A DNA stretch of 64,000 bases, from the NCBI GenBank assembly GCA_905221615.1, contig CAJNDT010001269.1, positions 62,001 through 126,000 on the forward strand, read 5' to 3'. The stretch comes from Symbiodinium sp. CCMP2592. Its lineage: Eukaryota > Sar > Dinophyceae > Suessiales > Symbiodiniaceae. Positions 1 through 12,411 of this stretch are shown in pieces. The translations under genes and the position numbers were made by a program. Position 1 is the first letter of the stretch. Every line of letters begins with the position of its first letter. Below the pieces are notes generated by a model, which did no database searches, had not been told where the DNA came from, and saw only the letters and a list, made by a program, of their open reading frames with translations.

Positions 1-164
1 ACCCTTGCCAACTGCAGGAGTCGGTGCTGCAGAATCGAAAGCATTCTCCGCGATTTGCAGCGCTTCTTCCCAAGGAACGCCCTCCGCCCAAGCAGTCGCG
101 GCAGAATCATAAATGATGCGGCGCTTGGTGCGCGCAACGTAGTTCGCAACGACGGTCTTGTTGC
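1..164 (-). CDS. Partial 3' exon of an unknown gene (runs off left edge)
   Basis: Read on the minus strand, an open frame follows a CAG acceptor at 166-165 and continues to the window edge. It begins NKTVVANYVARTKR and continues IIYDSAATAWAEGVPWEEAL, then a helix-like IAENAF segment. The amphipathic, Trp-containing composition and the in-frame acceptor make it look like a real exon. I associate this pattern (NKTVV..Y.ARTKR...W..G..WE..L.IA) with conserved but unnamed Symbiodinium proteins; that is recollection, not a search. The function is unknown. The segment at 549-771 may be an upstream exon of the same gene. Confidence 0.45.
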
Positions 165-548
165 CTGGCGGCCTTTGAAGCCTCCGAATCATGATTACTT
201 CAGGTTGGACGATCAAAATGAACCAGTCCCAAAAATAATCTTTGAAGCAGAATCAAAATTAATGCTGTCGCGGCAACCGCAGAAGATTCGCTGTCGGGTC
301 CGCTACGCTGTGTGGCACCACAAACTGTCCCGAAGGCACGGAGTCGCAAGCAGAGGCCCGGATCCGACACCTGAAAGACTATAGGCTTGGTAACAGATCT
401 TTCGAGGCTTAAAGGTTTAGGGAATACTAACAACTGGCAGCAAAAAAAAGTGGCGAGACCTCCAAGAGAGAGGTTGATAGGTAATCCGTAGGGTCTGGTC
501 ACTAGCGGTCCACGTTGTGAAAGATGTTCCATATAAGAAACAACAGCC

Positions 549-771
549 TCAGCCTGCCTTGAACCAATTGTCATACTGGAATATTATATTCGTTGTCATG
601 TTGACGAGGTGCGCATCTACGTTGATCAAAGGCTTCAGCGGCGTAGTCCCGGACACCCAGCCTTGCAGATAGTCCACCGCTTCTTGCAGCTTGAAGTCCA
701 GCAGAAGTGGAGTGTAGCGTTCGATTTGCTCGCGCATCTCCGGCTCGATGGGCCTCTTCCGTGCCACTCCT
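549..771 (-). CDS. Exon-like segment, unknown protein
   Basis: The minus-strand frame opens just after a TTCAG acceptor near 772 and reads about 70 residues, including MREQIERYTPLLLDFKLQEA and VDYLQGWVSG, before a stop at 549. The composition is protein-like and predicts helices. It lies upstream, on the same strand, of the partial exon at 1-164, so both could belong to one gene that leaves the window. The downstream splice donor was not resolved. No family recognised. Confidence 0.3.
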
Positions 772-1197
772 GAATGTCAACTACCACGAAGATTCAATTA
801 CATGCTGATATGATGTAAACAAACTGCTATTTGAACACCAGTATTACAAGCAGGATTCCGGCTGGCAGCCCATGTGGCAGTCTCGTCAAGGCCACGTGGC
901 GAGGATACCATCTGAAGCAACTTTCGTAGGAGGGGTTGTGCATCCATTGCTTCGTTCGCAGCACGACATCATGGGCATGCTCCGGCCAGCCACTCCACAA
1001 GCGATTCATGATCGGGACGTTCACAACTGACAGGGCATCAAGTTCAAGGCAGGAAGTCAAGTCTCCATGTCATTTTTATAGTTTAGTTGCTACCGACTCC
1101 CAGGATGCGACCCTGAAGCATTGATCCCAAGACCAACTCCACAAACTGACCACTGAGCGCCACTCTCGATTATATACGGCAGAGCGAGGAGGACGTG

Positions 1198-1395
1198 GCG
1201 GGGGCGAGGCAAACAAGTTCGGGCGGTCTTGTGGCTTCTGAGGCCTACTTGGGTGGGGGTTATAAGGAATTGGGGAGGGGCGGGGCAAACAAGTCCAGTC
1301 CAAGCTGTCTTGTGGCTTCTCAGCCTACTACTTGGGTGGGGTCATAAGGACTTGGGGGGGCGGGGCAAACAAGTCCGGGGTGTCAGTGGCAAACA
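1198..1395. repeat. Imperfect tandem repeat, ~75-80 bp unit, 2.5 copies
   Basis: Two full units (about 1198-1272 and 1273-1352) and a partial third (1353-1395) share GGGGCGGGGCAAACAAGTCC, then CTTGTGGCTTCT, then CTACTTGGGTGGGG and ATAAGGA.TTGGGG. The array lies just downstream of the last recognised exon of the minus-strand DUF7869-like gene. No coding meaning is seen. Confidence 0.7.
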
Positions 1396-1492
1396 AAGGA
1401 GGCAGAAGCATCACACTGAGACTCTCAGTTCACAAGTTGACGGGAAGACGTGCAACAAATCAAGAAAATCATATGCTTTACGGGATGATAAC

Positions 1493-4151
1493 TCATATCG
1501 GAAAGTCGCGGCCGAAACGGACTCTGATCGAACGGATGTGAGAGAATGTACCCTGCTGCAAGCCTGGGAGGTTGCAGCGTCTGTCGAACTGAAACACGTG
1601 CGGTGCCCCAGGACCCCCGATTCCTTTCAAGGCCACCGGCACGGCCCCTGCGTAAAAGGAGTTCCTGGTGATTCGGCTCCGATCGAGGAAAAAAATGCGT
1701 ACTATTTATCATCAGCTCAAAGAAGGAGACTTTCAGCTCCGAGGCTGACATACCGTTTGCGCATTAAGGTGGTTAAATACGGTGGCCAGACTTGTTTGTT
1801 CACGGGGACACACTTAATATTCCGGCTTGACTTGGATTGGTTGAAATCCAAGAATGGAATCGTCCACTAATATTGCGTGATACACCGGAGAAAGACAAAA
1901 GAACAGATGCCATTCTCAGCAATCGAGCTTCCAGTCGCGTGTCTGGTCCACTTGCACCACTCGGGAGACCTTTTCGGAAGGCCGCTTCAGAGCCCCGAGG
2001 AAGTTTCTGATGTGGAGACAGAAGTCCGCAATGGTCAAAGCGGACTTCACCCGGGACGCCAAGTGTCGCGACAACGTTCCAAAAAGTTGGTCTATGTCTT
2101 CGTGAGAGTGTCCGGTGCGTAAGCACCGGACACTCCCACTTCTGATAACACCAGCCGAAACGAGACCAGAAAGCCACCGCAGCGTAACGTTGTTCTTCAC
2201 CTCCCTCGTCGTGTTGTCCGACTGAATATGGACATTCATGTCGGACAGAGTCCCTCCAAGTTCAGAAACCAGCTGGAGGCAGTAGGCGAGGATCTCGATG
2301 CAAAAATTTGCATCTTTGGGCAAGTCAGCGTTGGCGACTGCAAAAACAACGGCCCATCCATGAATGATAGCGCCGCTGACGTGGAGCTTTGGCCGATTGA
2401 AGCTGTCAAAGCACTTCGCACGTAGCTTCGGGTCTCGCGGCACCAAGAACTTGGACTGATCGATCCCGTCGATGATGATGGTAAGGTCAGTGCCCCGAAG
2501 CTGGGAGCGTCCACGTGCCTCCCAGTATTGCAGCCTGTCGCGATACTGCGCAGTCAAATGCTCAAAGTATCTGTCTTGCGCAGCTTGTCGTGCTCTCAGG
2601 TGGTGTGCCAGGCCAGATATCATAGTTTTATGACGCAAGCATTGCGTGCACTGAGCATGCGAAGACCGAGGTCGAAAGCTCAGATGCGGGAACTCGCGTT
2701 TCCACACCTGGGTTTTAAATGCCAGGCCTCTGAACCTTTATTCGTCTCCAGAGTTTCAGCACTCGCTCAAACTTTAAACTTGAGATACAGATACGAGCTG
2801 GCTTTTTGTTCTCTCCAAAAGAACAAAAGATAGGACCTGCGTCATGAAAAGGAAGGTATGAAACTCGCCAAGACGCCCGCCAGAACGTGGGGAAACTGAC
2901 CTTCTGCTCCGGTGCACAGTGGCGCAAGTATTGTTCGTGATACTCACGCATGTCGCCCGGCGGCAGGAAGCCTTTCAATTCAACACAAATTTCGAACTCA
3001 TCATAAGGAACGCCACTTGGACTGGCAAATGGCCATAAACCAACAAAGAAACACAATGTCTACGGCATATCGTGCGAGCGGCGTTCCTCAGGTCCTCCAC
3101 CCTGCGGAGTGCGGCTCTGGTTGACGACCACCGACCGACACGTCGATCGCTTCTTCTTGTGCAGTGCAGCTGCATAGGGGTCGGCATCCGGATCGGTCGA
3201 AACGTCGAAAGCGAAGTCCGACTCCTTGACCTCCCCCGGCTCGTCTCTGACGTCCGGAAGGCTTTCTGCCACGGATTCGTACATCCTGGTCAAGAAAGAA
3301 AAAACCTCCGAAGTTCCCGGAGCCACCTGACCTTTCTTGGGAGATTTCAGGTACCGTTGATCCACCGGCGGCTTCGGCTGACCACGCCGCACAGCCGTCA
3401 GCAACTTCTTGAGCCGACCGAATCCTGACAAGCAAGGGGTCGTCTAACAATTCTTAGCTACTCGCGAATACACAGACTTGCTGTATGGAAAATGAAAACA
3501 TACCAACATTGTAATTCATTTGCTGATGATAGTCCTATGCCGTGGAGTTGTCTCCAAGCTCGTGCGCAAACTGGCCTTCCAAGAAACTTCCATGTCAAGG
3601 TCTGGCGGGCTTCAAGTTGAGCTTCTTCGTGCATTTGCTTCAGTTTCTCGAAGACCTCAGCTTTGAAAGCACACTGAAAGCGATCCGAAGGACAACTCCT
3701 TCTATGAGTAGTTTAAATCCAAAAGACTTGAAAGCGTTTCATGACATTTGATATAAGGCACCACTTGATCCTGGTCCACTTTGTGATACTCCATCCATGT
3801 TCTTCTAAAAGAGCGCAAGGCCTCGAAGTTTTTGTGAAGCCGGTACGGGGCCTTGCAGCCTTTACGACATTTTGCATGGCATTTCCGTGCCACCATCCGT
3901 TCCAAAGCTAATGCATTGTCAGGAGCAGGTCGCTTGCTCTTGGGCCGGTTGTCGAGACCCTTGCGCTTTCGCTTTCGAGTTCCGGCAGTTTCAGATTCTT
4001 CTTGCTCTGCCAGGAAGTCCTCGGAGCTGTCTGACAGCTCCGTCACATCCTTCAGCACAACCTGGCCGCCTCCTCGGGCTGCAACCAGAGGACCAAAACA
4101 TGCAGGTGGCCGCAAGGCTGCAGGCACACAGCTACTCGAGGATGAAGCCAT
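1493..4151 (-). CDS. DUF7869-like, probably transposase-derived protein, six exons with non-canonical introns
   Basis: Six minus-strand exons join in phase: 4151-3762 (ATG at 4151), 3673-3535, 3424-about 3118, 3021-2877, 2707-1929, and 1664 to about 1552 (or a stop at 1493). Introns: GT-AG 3761-3674, GA-AG 3534-3425, unresolved around 3117-3022 (a GA donor fits the phase), GC-AG 2876-2708, GC-AG 1928-1665. The N-terminus is Ser-rich, then basic (TRKRKRKG), with a Cys patch (CHAKCRKGC). The core has DGIDQSK, QSDNTTREVKNN and GHSHEDIDQLFG, then LKGIGGPGAPHVF. The spaced acidic residues in these three motifs resemble an RNase H-fold DDE catalytic set; this is inference. From memory, the family is DUF7869-like and abundant in Symbiodinium. 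Its role is unknown; a domesticated or mobile transposase is likely. The C-terminal end beyond exon 6 is uncertain. Confidence 0.7.
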
Positions 4152-4319
4152 GCCATGTTTGCGCCGTTGGGAAACTTCCTCATGGTTGACACAGCGAGAC
4201 TAGTACAGACCCGAATGTTCAGTACCCTGCATCGGCCGCCTGCACAGGGGCGGGAGCTCCGAACGGGACCTCGGGGTTTAACGTGAGGGTTCAGTGCATG
4301 AAAGCGACCTAGACACATT

Positions 4320-6630
4320 ATTTACACTAAGTGCCGTTAAACTGGGTAGGAATCGCGTTCCAAGTTGGGGTTACTTTTCTCTAGAGTTTACGACTTAGGG
4401 TCTCCTGCTCTTGCAATTAATGGGTGCTGGGGTGTCACTGAAATTGCCCTGCAACATGATTTGCTGCAGCATGAGACTCAGCTGCAAGCCGGAGAACACC
4501 TCCCACAGAATAATTAAGAATGGGTTTGGGGCACACCCGTAAAAACTTGGAGTTCAGAACCCCTTAAACCGGACACCCCTAAAGCTCAACCACTAGCAAG
4601 GAGGTGGCAAACAAAGAGAGCGTGAATTCAGGGCTTATCTGGTTATGAACATAAAGTTTCTGGGGGCTTTAAGGTTTTTTGAACTGCGCTCGAGGGCTCA
4701 GGGTGTTTCGGTGCTACAGGGTTTAGAGCATCGGCACTCTATGCGGTTTGTTCTGGTTTGGGGGGTGTCATCTGAGGGCGAGGGGCTCTCCAGCTTCAGG
4801 TTGGCTTCGGTTTGCAGCGAAGGTTTTTCAACTTGGGTTTTGTTCTGTGCTGGGTGCATTTTCGCGATTTGTTTTCAGGCTTTGGGCTGGGCTTGGACTG
4901 GCTCAGGCTTACGAATTTAGGAGTTCAACGCTTAGGGTCTGGAGGCGCTGCAGAGTTTGGGGCTTAGTCTTCACCGGCGGCAGAACACGTTCTAGGAGAC
5001 CTCTGCGCAGGTTCTAGAAGGATTCCAGGTGCTGGGGGTTTAGGGTTCTGGTCATATGAAATTAGACAGGTCAGTCAAAGCAAGGGTTGAACTTCATAAA
5101 ATGATTGGGCGTGGTTGAGGATGCGAGGGCACTTGAGCACCGAACGTCATTGTGCTAGTACTATAGGCCTACCAACTAGCAACGATATTCCAGGTAGCAT
5201 GCAGGAAAATACAGTGCTACAGGATGGAAAGCAGCAAGATATGGATGACAATACATCTCAACACAATCCAAACTGCTAGCTTCTAGCAATCAAACGTAAC
5301 ATAAAGCTCCTCGAAAACCCCTAATTGAATTTGGAGCTCAAAACCTAGATTGAAGGCAGGGTCTGGGATGTTACTCTGGGGATTGGAAACGCAGGGTCGG
5401 GCCTGGATACATTCGGGACATGGGGAGCTTCTTGGTGGATCTTCAAAGTGTTTGTGGGCGAGCTGCTGTGCAACCCCCCTGACCCCTGCCCACTGCCCCC
5501 ATCCTTGTTTCAGCATTTATTGAGACTTATGCATTGCTGCCACCCCACCCCAAAAAAACCCATCCCTTGTACTTGTGCAGTGCTGCTTTCTCACCCCCTC
5601 CCCCCATCCACGTCACAAAAAAGGCGGTTAACAAAGCCATTCCCAGGAAGACTTTATTGTGCGTTACTATTAGGGGAATCAAATTCAACTTTACTTATGA
5701 CCCACCACCCACCACCACCACCCACCACCACCAACCACCACCCACCACCACCCAGCACCCCCTCCCTCAGCACTTGTGCAGTGCTGCCGCCTGACCCCAG
5801 AAACCCTCCCCCATCCCTCCCTGAGCACGTGCTGCCACTTCACCCACAAACCGTGGCCCCATCCCTTTTTTGAGCACGTGCAATGCTACCACCCCACCTC
5901 ACCCTCCCCCATCCGTCCCTCGGCACAATTAATTTTGCAGTGCTGCCACATCACCCCACGAACCCTTCCGCCCCCCTCCCCCCTTCCACCCCGGCTTTGC
6001 ACGTGCATGTTGCCAGTTTTGGGGGCGCGAAAACAAGAACCGGGATTGTTTGGGGGGGTTGATGGCTAACTTTGGGGTAGTACAGAGTTTAACAGCTTCA
6101 CTAATTAGTCTTGGTTCTACATTTACCCTTGGGGGCCTTGGCTTGCAATCCAAACTACATCCACCTGTCTGAAGTAATCACAAACATTACTGCTGGAGTC
6201 GAGTCACCAAAAACTGAAGCTCGATCCCTGAATCATTTCCCGCACGCTTCAAGAAGCATCCCAAACATCAGCAGCTTCATCATCATCATCAGCACCAGGA
6301 CCACCGCCATGATGCAGGATCACCGTCAGCATCAACATCGTTTCTTAATTATCAGCAGCAGCTTCAGCATCGCAATCCGAAGTCAAGTCCTCAACCACAC
6401 TGTAAGCCCGAAGCCAAGACCGCTAAACCCTGAAACCGAAAGGTTAAACCCCCAACATAGCTCAATCCTGGCTCAAGGCACCCGAAAAAACTGAATTCTA
6501 AACCGTAAGCATAAGAAGCGAGAACTTTTGATATGCCAGGCACAATCAACCTCAGGAAGGACTGAGCATCCAAAAATGCAGGCCGTTCTCAGTCTCCTGC
6601 ATGTCATGAAATTCAGCAGGCCCAATCATA
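4320..6630. other. Intergenic DNA, no gene recognised
   Basis: No convincing coding exon was found on either strand. The stretch holds scattered TTTAGGG/CCCTAAA-like heptamers and a C-rich region at 5460-6000 with an ACC microsatellite. The open frames over 5448-6069 are products of the Pro/His/Ser-rich low-complexity DNA. Confidence 0.5.
5698..5757. repeat. ACC-type trinucleotide microsatellite
   Basis: Reads as repeated CCACCACCACCCACCACCACC units inside a wider C-rich tract. Confidence 0.85.
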
Positions 6631-6632
6631 GT

Positions 6633-6992
6633 TTATTGACCATAGTAGGCCCGCCTCAGGCGCCCTCGATCCGCCCGCACCATCTCTTCTATGTTACTGA
6701 ACACCAGCATGGTCTCCCTACAGGAGATGCGGAGACAATCGACCTCAGAGATCCCAAGCAACAGGATCACCCGAGATCCTGTGGCAGATGCACCTAAGAC
6801 CTGCGGGAGTGCGTAAGGGTTCAGAATAGCCGAGCGCCAACCCGTTATTTCAGCAGACTCATACAGCCAAAGAAGAAGCAGCCGACGAAGCGTTGCCGGC
6901 GGGCGCTGTAGGGCACGTGCTTCCATGAACTCGCTAATTAACGACTGGACATGATGATGTGTTGAAGCTTGTCCTCCGTCATGAATGTGCAC
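6633..6992 (-). CDS. Exon-like open frame, unknown protein
   Basis: A 119-codon minus-strand frame with helical, protein-like composition: SLISEFMEARALQRPPATL, then LLLLWLYESAEITGWRSAIL, then FSNIEEMVRADRGRLRRAYY. It lies 590 bp downstream of the methyltransferase stop on the same strand, so it could be an exon of the next gene. A splice site is possible after ALPQ. No family recognised, and it may be a chance frame. Confidence 0.3.
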   Translation of the reverse strand: MHIHDGGQASTHHHVQSLISEFMEARALQRPPATLRRLLLLWLYESAEITGWRSAILNPYALPQVLGASATGSRVILLLGISEVDCLRISCRETMLVFSNIEEMVRADRGRLRRAYYGQ

Positions 6993-7583
6993 GAATCAAT
7001 GATGGTCTGCAAGGTTCTGCTTGAAGGTTGACAATGCACTGCTGGCTCCCAGGTCTTTCAACCATCATGCGGAACACATGGCCCCAACCCCGCCTTCAAA
7101 TCCAGGACAACTGAAACCGCACGACCTGGAAAACTTCACTCTCCAAAACCCTAAACCCTAAATCTTAGGGCACCGAAAGCTCTGAACCTATCCACGACGC
7201 AGGTTCTTTGCAGGGTTTTCTTTTGAAGTGGGTTCTCTGGCAGTCCATGCTGAGCATACTATATGTAAATAGGCTTCGGAATGTAACACTGCAATTGTAG
7301 TGAGAATCCAGTTTGTATTTAAGGTGTCAGCAATTCAAAACCCTTTACCCATCTGTCCCACCGAATCGCACACTAATATGTGCACACTCACCTCTTTATT
7401 GAAAAAATGGAGGCTGCTAAGTAAGTAGGGTTTAGGGTCTATCTGTTTTGCAACACTAATGATGACGACTGTAGGGTTAAACCTGCGAAACATGTATCCA
7501 GCAAAAATCATGGGATGGTACGAACTCCTTTCTCCAGCTTCGATGCTGTACTCACACTCCTTGCTTCCTATGCAAGAAACATA

Positions 7584-10550
7584 TCATATGTTCCTGGCCT
7601 CCCGTGTCAGCCTCAAGAGAAGGTCACCTGCTAATGAACCGCACTGTGGCACCACGATGTTGCCAAGCATCTTAAGGCGCTCCTTGTCCTCTGCCGTCTG
7701 ACTGTCCGTCAACCACTCAGCAACAGGAAGCGAGGCGCGAGGATTCCAGGAAGGAGGCAAAAAGCTCGACAGCGGCTGCAGCTGGATGTCCTCAGAAGCA
7801 CCAGGACCAGCAACCCTTCCAAGAAGTGTCCCGAGGTATTTAAAAGACAAGATGCTGATTCCTTTGAAGAATAGCATAGCCGAGGAGCATCAAGGAGCTT
7901 CACACCTTTCTTGACCGCCCAGAAGAAAACACGCTTTCTCTTCGCCTGCAACAATAGGCGGGTGTTGTACTCAGGTTTAAAGCAGTGATTTCTTCAATCC
8001 TACAAGCCAGCCTGAAGCGGGCTTTGCATCCCAAGAAACAAAAAGTAACAGTATACGTCTGTTACTGTTACTGTTATTATGCCCTATAGAAAAAAAGGGT
8101 TCTGGTTTTCGATTGGCTCCAACAGAGGACTTGAGTGAGCTGACTCGCGAGCTCTATGAAAAAAACAAGTCATCCACCCTCAACCCACACTAATCATTAA
8201 TCCAGATTAATTTAAACCGCTACAGGGGCGATCAGCATGTATTAAAATATTTCCGAACAAATATCCTACAAGCAGGGCTTCAGCTTGCATTTTCCTACAT
8301 ACGGCTGTATTCACTATATAATATCCCAAAACCCCGTACGTTAAAGTTATGAGGCCCTGAGAGGTGGAATTGACCAACACAACAAGCCCAGCCACGGCTA
8401 GTCCCACGTGCTGCAAGCTGACTGCAGCCCAGGAAAGCACCAAGTTGCGCTGGGAACATTCCTTGGTGTCGTTGACTAGTTTAAGTTAAACTGCAAACCC
8501 ATGTTTCATCCCCTCACAACGACAACGACAATGCCCAAACCCTTCACAACCGTAACATGTCTACTGGGTGCTCCTCTGGTGCGCGTGCCTGTTTAACTGT
8601 CCCGTCATTTTTCTCTTTGCCGGGCCTGCAGGACTGTCAGCATCAAAGGGAGAGAAATTCATGCAATGTGAACCATACCTTGTGATTCCACGCGGAAAGC
8701 GAGAGGAGATGTCACTGGACCGCCAGGGATATATCCCCACGCTTGCCGCATCAAGTCACAACAGCATTGAATTGGCCACTTCTTCTTCTTCGATCCACGA
8801 GTCCACGAAGAAATCTCCGGATTGTCGTGCTTGGCCAAAAGCCACTCAGTCAAGGCCACAAAAGTTGAAAGGCAGCAGATTATCGGAAAAATTTGTTCCA
8901 AGGTCTTGACCAGCCTCACCTCCCAAGGTTGGTGTTGCCACAGCATGACGCCCGCCGCAACTGCAACTGCCCAAGACAAAGCGGTGTGAGGTTGATGTCA
9001 CCAGCTGCAACGACAGTCAGAGTGAAACGCTTCCATGGAAGATGGGCTCCAACATGACTAAATTAAATACGAAACTAACACGTTCATAGATGGGTCCAGC
9101 GATGAACTCCTTCCACGCCATAATAATCAGTCAGGTGGGCACCTAGTTTGTGTAAAAACTTCGGCTGTTCTATAACTATCTGTTTGCTTGGCATTGGAAC
9201 CAAGAAGGAGCGGCAAGGAACGGCACACTGCCAGAACCTAGAACCCAGCACAGACTAATAGTTCACTTAACGCCAACAAAGAAATTATTATCCCAAATGA
9301 TGGATCTTAAACGTGCCCCATGCGCTCATGCATTTGCAAGCTGCAGCACCTGATCACTCACGAAGCCCAAAAAAACACAAAAAGCTCCATCAAGCACTGC
9401 GACTGCTTAGCCTACAAGATTTAGAACCCCAGATTTAGCCAGAAACCAAAAGAAAGCCGAGCTTCCACGATGATGTAGCGCATGATGTCCTGCATCTTGG
9501 GCACGGTACCCAAAAGAGCCTGGGTGTTCTCCAAGTAGATGAGGGATCGCCTTGACATCTCTTTGTTTTTTCATTAGTACAGCAGGACATTATACCATTG
9601 CAAGAAATGGACTTGATACAACAAGCGGCTTCGACTTGTCAAGCTGATCGTAGATTCTGAAGATTTCTTTGAGCAAAACCGTTCGTTCGTCTCCGAACCC
9701 TCTCTGGTGGCCGCCAGTCGAAATGCCCTGAGCTGACCATCACGGACCAAACACGATCCCTCACTTTGAATACCTTCCTTTCAAGCCAGTAAACGTAACC
9801 AGTCTTTGCAACGAATGAGCTTGGCATGGAAAGCCGCCACCGACTCCAACGGCAGCTGGACGGCACCCCCGCGGGGGGAACGATGACACATCACTGTAAA
9901 TGTTGGCTCGCGGCAACAGCCCATCGGCCATCCTGCATCGCAGGACGGCCTGGCAGGCGGGATTGTGTTCCACCTCAATTGAAAATCACGTATATCAGCC
10001 GAGTTCAGACACGGACCACAAACTCCGCAGGCCATTCTATCCGGGCAACGAAGTCAGTGGCATAGAAAAACCTGGGCTTGGAAGAGTGTTTTTTTGAATG
10101 ACTGGTGGTTGCCAGGACAGCTAAGTTCAAAGCAAATCCTCCACCCCAAGGCCAGACACCCCATAGCCTTCACCCCAACCCTAAACCCTTACTATACTTC
10201 TGTACCGGCGCTTACACATGTGCTAGACTTTATGCATACATACATACGTACACTAGACATACTACGTAGCAGAGTGTCGCACAGACTGCACAACTACAGG
10301 CATGTGTCTGTGTACAGAGGAGTCTGGTAGCCCAACATCGCACGAAAAGGCCACATGTCCACGAGGCACTTTGTGCTGCACACTGCGAATTGAAGACGTA
10401 TACCTTCCCCGCTGAACAGCAACAATAAAATTGAGATGCATCACCTGGACCCAATTCCTTAACGCCAACGACGAGCAGCCTCGACATCCCCAACTCAAGG
10501 CCTCCAACGCCAGAAAAAAGGCTCACGACCGGAAGCTTCGACTTCAAGTC
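7584..10550 (-). CDS. C5-cytosine DNA methyltransferase, multi-exon
   Basis: Minus-strand exons carry the C5-MTase motifs in canonical order. Exon 10550-10464 has motif I (SLFSGVGGLELG, AdoMet binding). Exon 9973-9821 has VEHNPACQAVLR (motif II) and GGGFPCQ (motif IV; Cys is the catalytic nucleophile). Exon 9727-9627 has GISTGGHQRGFGDERT. Exon 9550-about 9469 has LENTQALLG (motif VI; Glu of ENV). Exon 9057-9002 has VGAHLPWKRFTL (motif VIII-like). The last exon ends at 7584 and carries PPSWNPR and LKMLGNIVVPQ (motifs IX-X). Junctions keep phase: GT donor at 10463, GC donors at 9820 and 9626. Linking exons between 9.46 and 9.06 kb and between 9.0 and 7.8 kb are not resolved, nor is the true 5' start. 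The protein should methylate cytosine in DNA. Which subfamily it belongs to cannot be told by eye. Confidence 0.82.
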
Positions 10551-10699
10551 CTGCTGGAGAGATCATCTTGTGCGTTCTTTGATTTAATGTGTGCCAACGC
10601 TCTCTTTCGTAAGCTTCAAAAGCAGGATGGGCAAACCTACCCGACATGGGCTCTACGTCTAATGTCCTATAAAGTCGAGCCAGAATACTAGGCAAAACA

Positions 10700-12410
10700 A
10701 GGGCCTCCTGGCTGGCATTCCCCGGTATTTTATGTGGCTACTGAAAGCAGCTTAATACTGAATGCCTGAACGCACCTGTCCTTAGCTGCGTCTGGAAAGG
10801 ATTCTCGGAACGCCTCTGCATCCACGGCTCCCTTTTTTGCTATCGTCCAATTCCGTGGCAGACCTGAGCGAAATCGAGGTTCTTTTGAGGAGTTTAGGGT
10901 TCGGGTGCTTATTATGGTAGAAGAAAGGCAGACTTCCAGGTTTTGCGGCTCAGCTTCGTGGGTTTCAACATGTATACCTTGAATTGTTTGATAAGTCTGA
11001 ACTCATGCTCAATATTAGTATTATTATGTAGTATCATTATTATTATTGTAGCGAATGTGAACAGATTGGGATCAACGCTTCCGGGTGTATTTTCTTGACG
11101 GCTGCTGGCACAGCCGAGTCTGCAATATCAAAGAAAACACCAGGAATTTACTTCCAACAACAAGATGCCACTGAACCATTCAGCTGCAGGGAGGGTTAAG
11201 AAGCGGCTCGCCTGAGCCTTTGCAGCAGGCACAGCCGCACGATAGATGGTGGAGAATTTTATCATGTTGGCCAGATCCTTAGCTTTACGACTGGTTTCCT
11301 GCACAACACGTCATGATGCAAGGTTGCAGATAATTTAATGTAGATTTCACATGTCTATGTCGACAACGTTGACCTCGCCAAGCTGCGCGAATCCCTCTGG
11401 TGCTCACGTCGGCATCCTCTTTCGTTGTTTAGGAAAATCATGGTGCGGACAAGTACTCGGCGCACGCAAGCAATAAGCCAAGTCAAGTCGCAACCATCAT
11501 TTTCAGCTTGGGAGCTGTCGCAAGTGCGACACTATATTGTCGCACATGAAATATGTTCTTCGCCGTCTCTGTCGTAGCAATTCCAAACTTAGGCCACGCA
11601 GATTTATCTTGGCGTCGTCTTTTCAAGGACTTCACAAAGACGACTTGGCCTTTCACTTTGTCTGCGCTTGGCCTGAGAGTTTCGCTTCTTGCTATCTGGA
11701 CGATTGCAACACAATGACAACTGGTCTGACATGGAACATCTACCATACAGATCAATGAGGCTTGCTGAGCGGCTCATCCTCCACATCTGATTCGGACAAA
11801 TCATCCACAGCTTCCAGTGGCATGACTTCACTTCAGATATATCGCTGAAAGACAACTAAAGCTACATAATGAATAACAGCTGCCTGCCTGCCCACCCTTC
11901 CAAGCTAGATATCTGTCATATGTTAAATTATCGAAAAGATCACCTCAATGATAGTAGTTGCATCTGCAGCAACCAAAAGAAACAGCTGCAGAGAGGCAAG
12001 CTGCTGGTCAAAGCATCGACAGCTTGCAGTGACTGCCGTCAAAAGCTCACATCAGAAGCAAACACACTCGAGTCGCTGAATGAAGCAAGAGCTACCTCCT
12101 CAATGACCGGTGCCCTGCCTGCCCGCCCCTTCAAGCTAAATAGCTGTCACACGTCATCGCAAACCTGTCTCGGATCTGGGCCTGACACCCTCAGCAACCA
12201 CAAGATACAAGTGGTGACACAACATGGGTTAATGACTGCAAACTGTGCAGCTCAAAATACATGCGTCCATACATACTTCCACACATTAACATACTATACA
12301 TTCATGCGTACACACACACATAGACACATAGGATGTACACACGTACGCACATACGTACATACATACATGCATAAATAAACCCTTTCTACATAATATTATA
12401 CATAATATAT
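10700..12410. other. Intergenic DNA with weak exon-like segments
   Basis: Mostly non-coding. On the minus strand, 11770-11825 reads an acidic MPLEAVDDLSESDVEDEPLS. 11490-11730 reads a basic frame with VKGQVVFVKSLKRRRQDKSA after a possible CAG acceptor. These might be two exons of an unknown gene, but no family is recognised. 12240-12380 is rich in CATA/GTAC short repeats. Confidence 0.3.
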
Positions 12411-12411
12411 T

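Noticed and set aside
827..1060. 77-residue minus-strand frame
   Set aside because: Two frames look equally plausible, and no splice sites or family support either.
5448..6069. Pro/His-rich frames
   Set aside because: C-rich low-complexity DNA with an ACC microsatellite; no domain-like sequence.
6471..6480. TGGCTCAAG on the plus strand as a spliced-leader relic
   Set aside because: Only nine bases match and no coding frame follows.
8659..8979. 106-residue minus-strand frame between methyltransferase exons
   Set aside because: It could not be joined in phase to the motif VIII or motif X exons and shows no C5-MTase motif; left unassigned.
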